Made by a program: the position numbers and the translations under genes | Assembly (NCBI GenBank): GCA_022758945.1 | Contig: JAEMQE010000215.1 | Span: forward strand, 6,012 to 27,671 | Direction of reading: 5' to 3' | DNA length: 21,660 bases | Source: Lentimicrobium sp. | GTDB taxonomy: Bacteria > Bacteroidota > Bacteroidia > Flavobacteriales > Flavobacteriaceae | The notes under the pieces: model-generated | Told to the model about the DNA's origin: nothing | The model's database searches: none | The model's input: only the letters and a program-made list of their open reading frames with translations | Shown: piece by piece, positions 21,217-21,660 of the stretch | Layout of the letters: each line of letters opens with the position of its first letter | Position numbering within the stretch: the first letter of the stretch is position 1

Positions 21217-21236
21217 ATTCCTGCGAATGCAGGAAT
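21217..21236. repeat. Palindrome ATTCCTGC-GAAT-GCAGGAAT, 5' side of the GIY-YIG gene
   Basis: Eight-bp arms flank loop GAAT. It lies 10 bp upstream of the GIY-YIG start codon and shares the CCTGC-GAAT-GCAGG core with the downstream palindrome. Confidence 0.8.
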
Positions 21237-21263
21237 CCTATTTATAATAATTATTACTATTTA

Positions 21264-21372
21264 AAAAATCAATTCAATTCACAAGATTCCTGCCTTCGCA
21301 GAAAATTGTTACTATTTATTTTTAATTTATTTATAAAAATCAATTCAATTCACAAGATTCCTGCCTTCGCAG
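21264..21372. repeat. 38-bp direct repeat (two copies, 71-bp step) carrying palindromes
   Basis: Bases 21264-21301 recur at 21335-21372. Each copy ends in ATTCCTGC-CTTC-GCAG. The second copy continues to a perfect palindrome (21357-21376), whereas in the first the right arm has decayed. CTTC is the loop where the other palindromes have GAAT (reverse complement ATTC). Confidence 0.85.
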
Positions 21373-21375
21373 GAA

Positions 21376-21660
21376 TTATTTAACTCCCGTACTTCCAAAA
21401 CCGCCTTCTCCTCTTGATGTTTCGGATAATTCCTGAACTTCAATCCATTCGGCTCTTTCATGTTTGGCGATGATGAGTTGGGCAATGCGTTCGCCATTTT
21501 CGATGACGAAAACTTCATTGGATAAATTTACTAAAATCACTCCAATTTCTCCACGATAATCCGCATCTACAGTTCCTGGCGAATTGAGAACCGTTATTCC
21601 TTTTTTGGCTGCCAAGCCACTTCTTGGTCTAACTTGCGCTTCGTAACCTATGGGTAATTC
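21376..21660 (-). CDS. dut: dUTP diphosphatase, C-terminal part (cut by window edge)
   Basis: The visible 94 residues cover motifs 2 to 5 of the trimeric dUTPase family: PRSGLA, the [15 protein letters not shown] segment with catalytic-type Asp and Tyr, NGERIAQLI, and the C-terminal [11 protein letters not shown]-loop-like arm. The enzyme splits dUTP to dUMP and pyrophosphate, keeping uracil out of DNA and supplying dTMP synthesis. The frame stays open to the window end, so the start codon lies outside and the apparent TTG start near 21615 is false. It should be the first visible gene of the minus-strand envelope cluster. Confidence 0.95.
   Translation of the reverse strand, partial: ELPIGYEAQVRPRSGLAAKKGITVLNSPGTVDADYRGEIGVILVNLSNEVFVIENGERIAQLIIAKHERAEWIEVQELSETSRGEGGFGSTGVK

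Noticed and set aside
21376..21615. dUTPase starting at a TTG near 21615
   Set aside because: The frame continues upstream with conserved dUTPase motif 2 residues (PRSG) to the window edge, so the gene is truncated by the window and does not start there.

Overview
The window reads as chromosomal DNA of a Bacteroidota bacterium, most likely Flavobacterium or a close relative. It is AT-rich, its promoters carry the Bacteroidota -7 box (TAnnTTTG) instead of E. coli -10/-35 elements, Shine-Dalgarno sequences are not evident, and lipoproteins are numerous. The gene order dut / sugar nucleotidyltransferase / TPR protein / DUF4292 lipoprotein / EnvC-like protein fits flavobacteria, and the interspersed palindromes (for example TCCCGATAGCTATCGGGA) are of a kind common there.

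Layout. (1) 3-1343 (+): an RseP-type site-2 protease. (2) 1429-5158: a tRNA-Asn gene and a tRNA-Arg(CCT) gene are separated by two back-to-back, seemingly identical 1770-bp units (1498-3267 and 3268-5037) plus a 53-bp partial third copy. Each unit carries one Fic-domain AMP-transferase gene with a C-terminal winged helix, preceded by six TTRCAA-type boxes spaced exactly 20 bp apart. (3) 5163-6862: a five-repeat PepSY-like lipoprotein gene (-) lies between the intact tRNA-Arg and a decayed tRNA-Arg 3' end, both followed by related terminator hairpins. (4) 6889-14955 (-): a six-gene reductive pyrimidine catabolism cluster. In transcription order it holds an NCS1 permease, dihydropyrimidinase, nitrilase-type beta-ureidopropionase, PreT, PreA and an M20 carbamoyl-amino-acid amidohydrolase. 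(5) 15196-16233 (+): an uncharacterised lipoprotein. (6) 16255-21660 (-): a cell-envelope and housekeeping cluster running dut (cut by the window edge), a GIY-YIG gene bracketed by palindromes, nucleotidyltransferase, TPR protein, DUF4292 lipoprotein and EnvC-like murein hydrolase activator.

How the genes work together. The permease imports a pyrimidine base, PreT-PreA reduces it, dihydropyrimidinase opens the ring, and one or both amidohydrolases release beta-alanine (or 3-aminoisobutyrate), CO2 and ammonia. Structured palindromes sit in the gaps between the later cistrons and may adjust their expression individually.

The most unusual region is the tRNA-flanked Fic cassette. It combines a recent exact tandem amplification, 53-bp direct repeats made of a tRNA-Asn 3' end, its terminator and the first bases of tRNA-Arg, a strictly phased operator-like array, and no integrase or transposase. 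A second, older insertion-like scar follows at tRNA-Arg.
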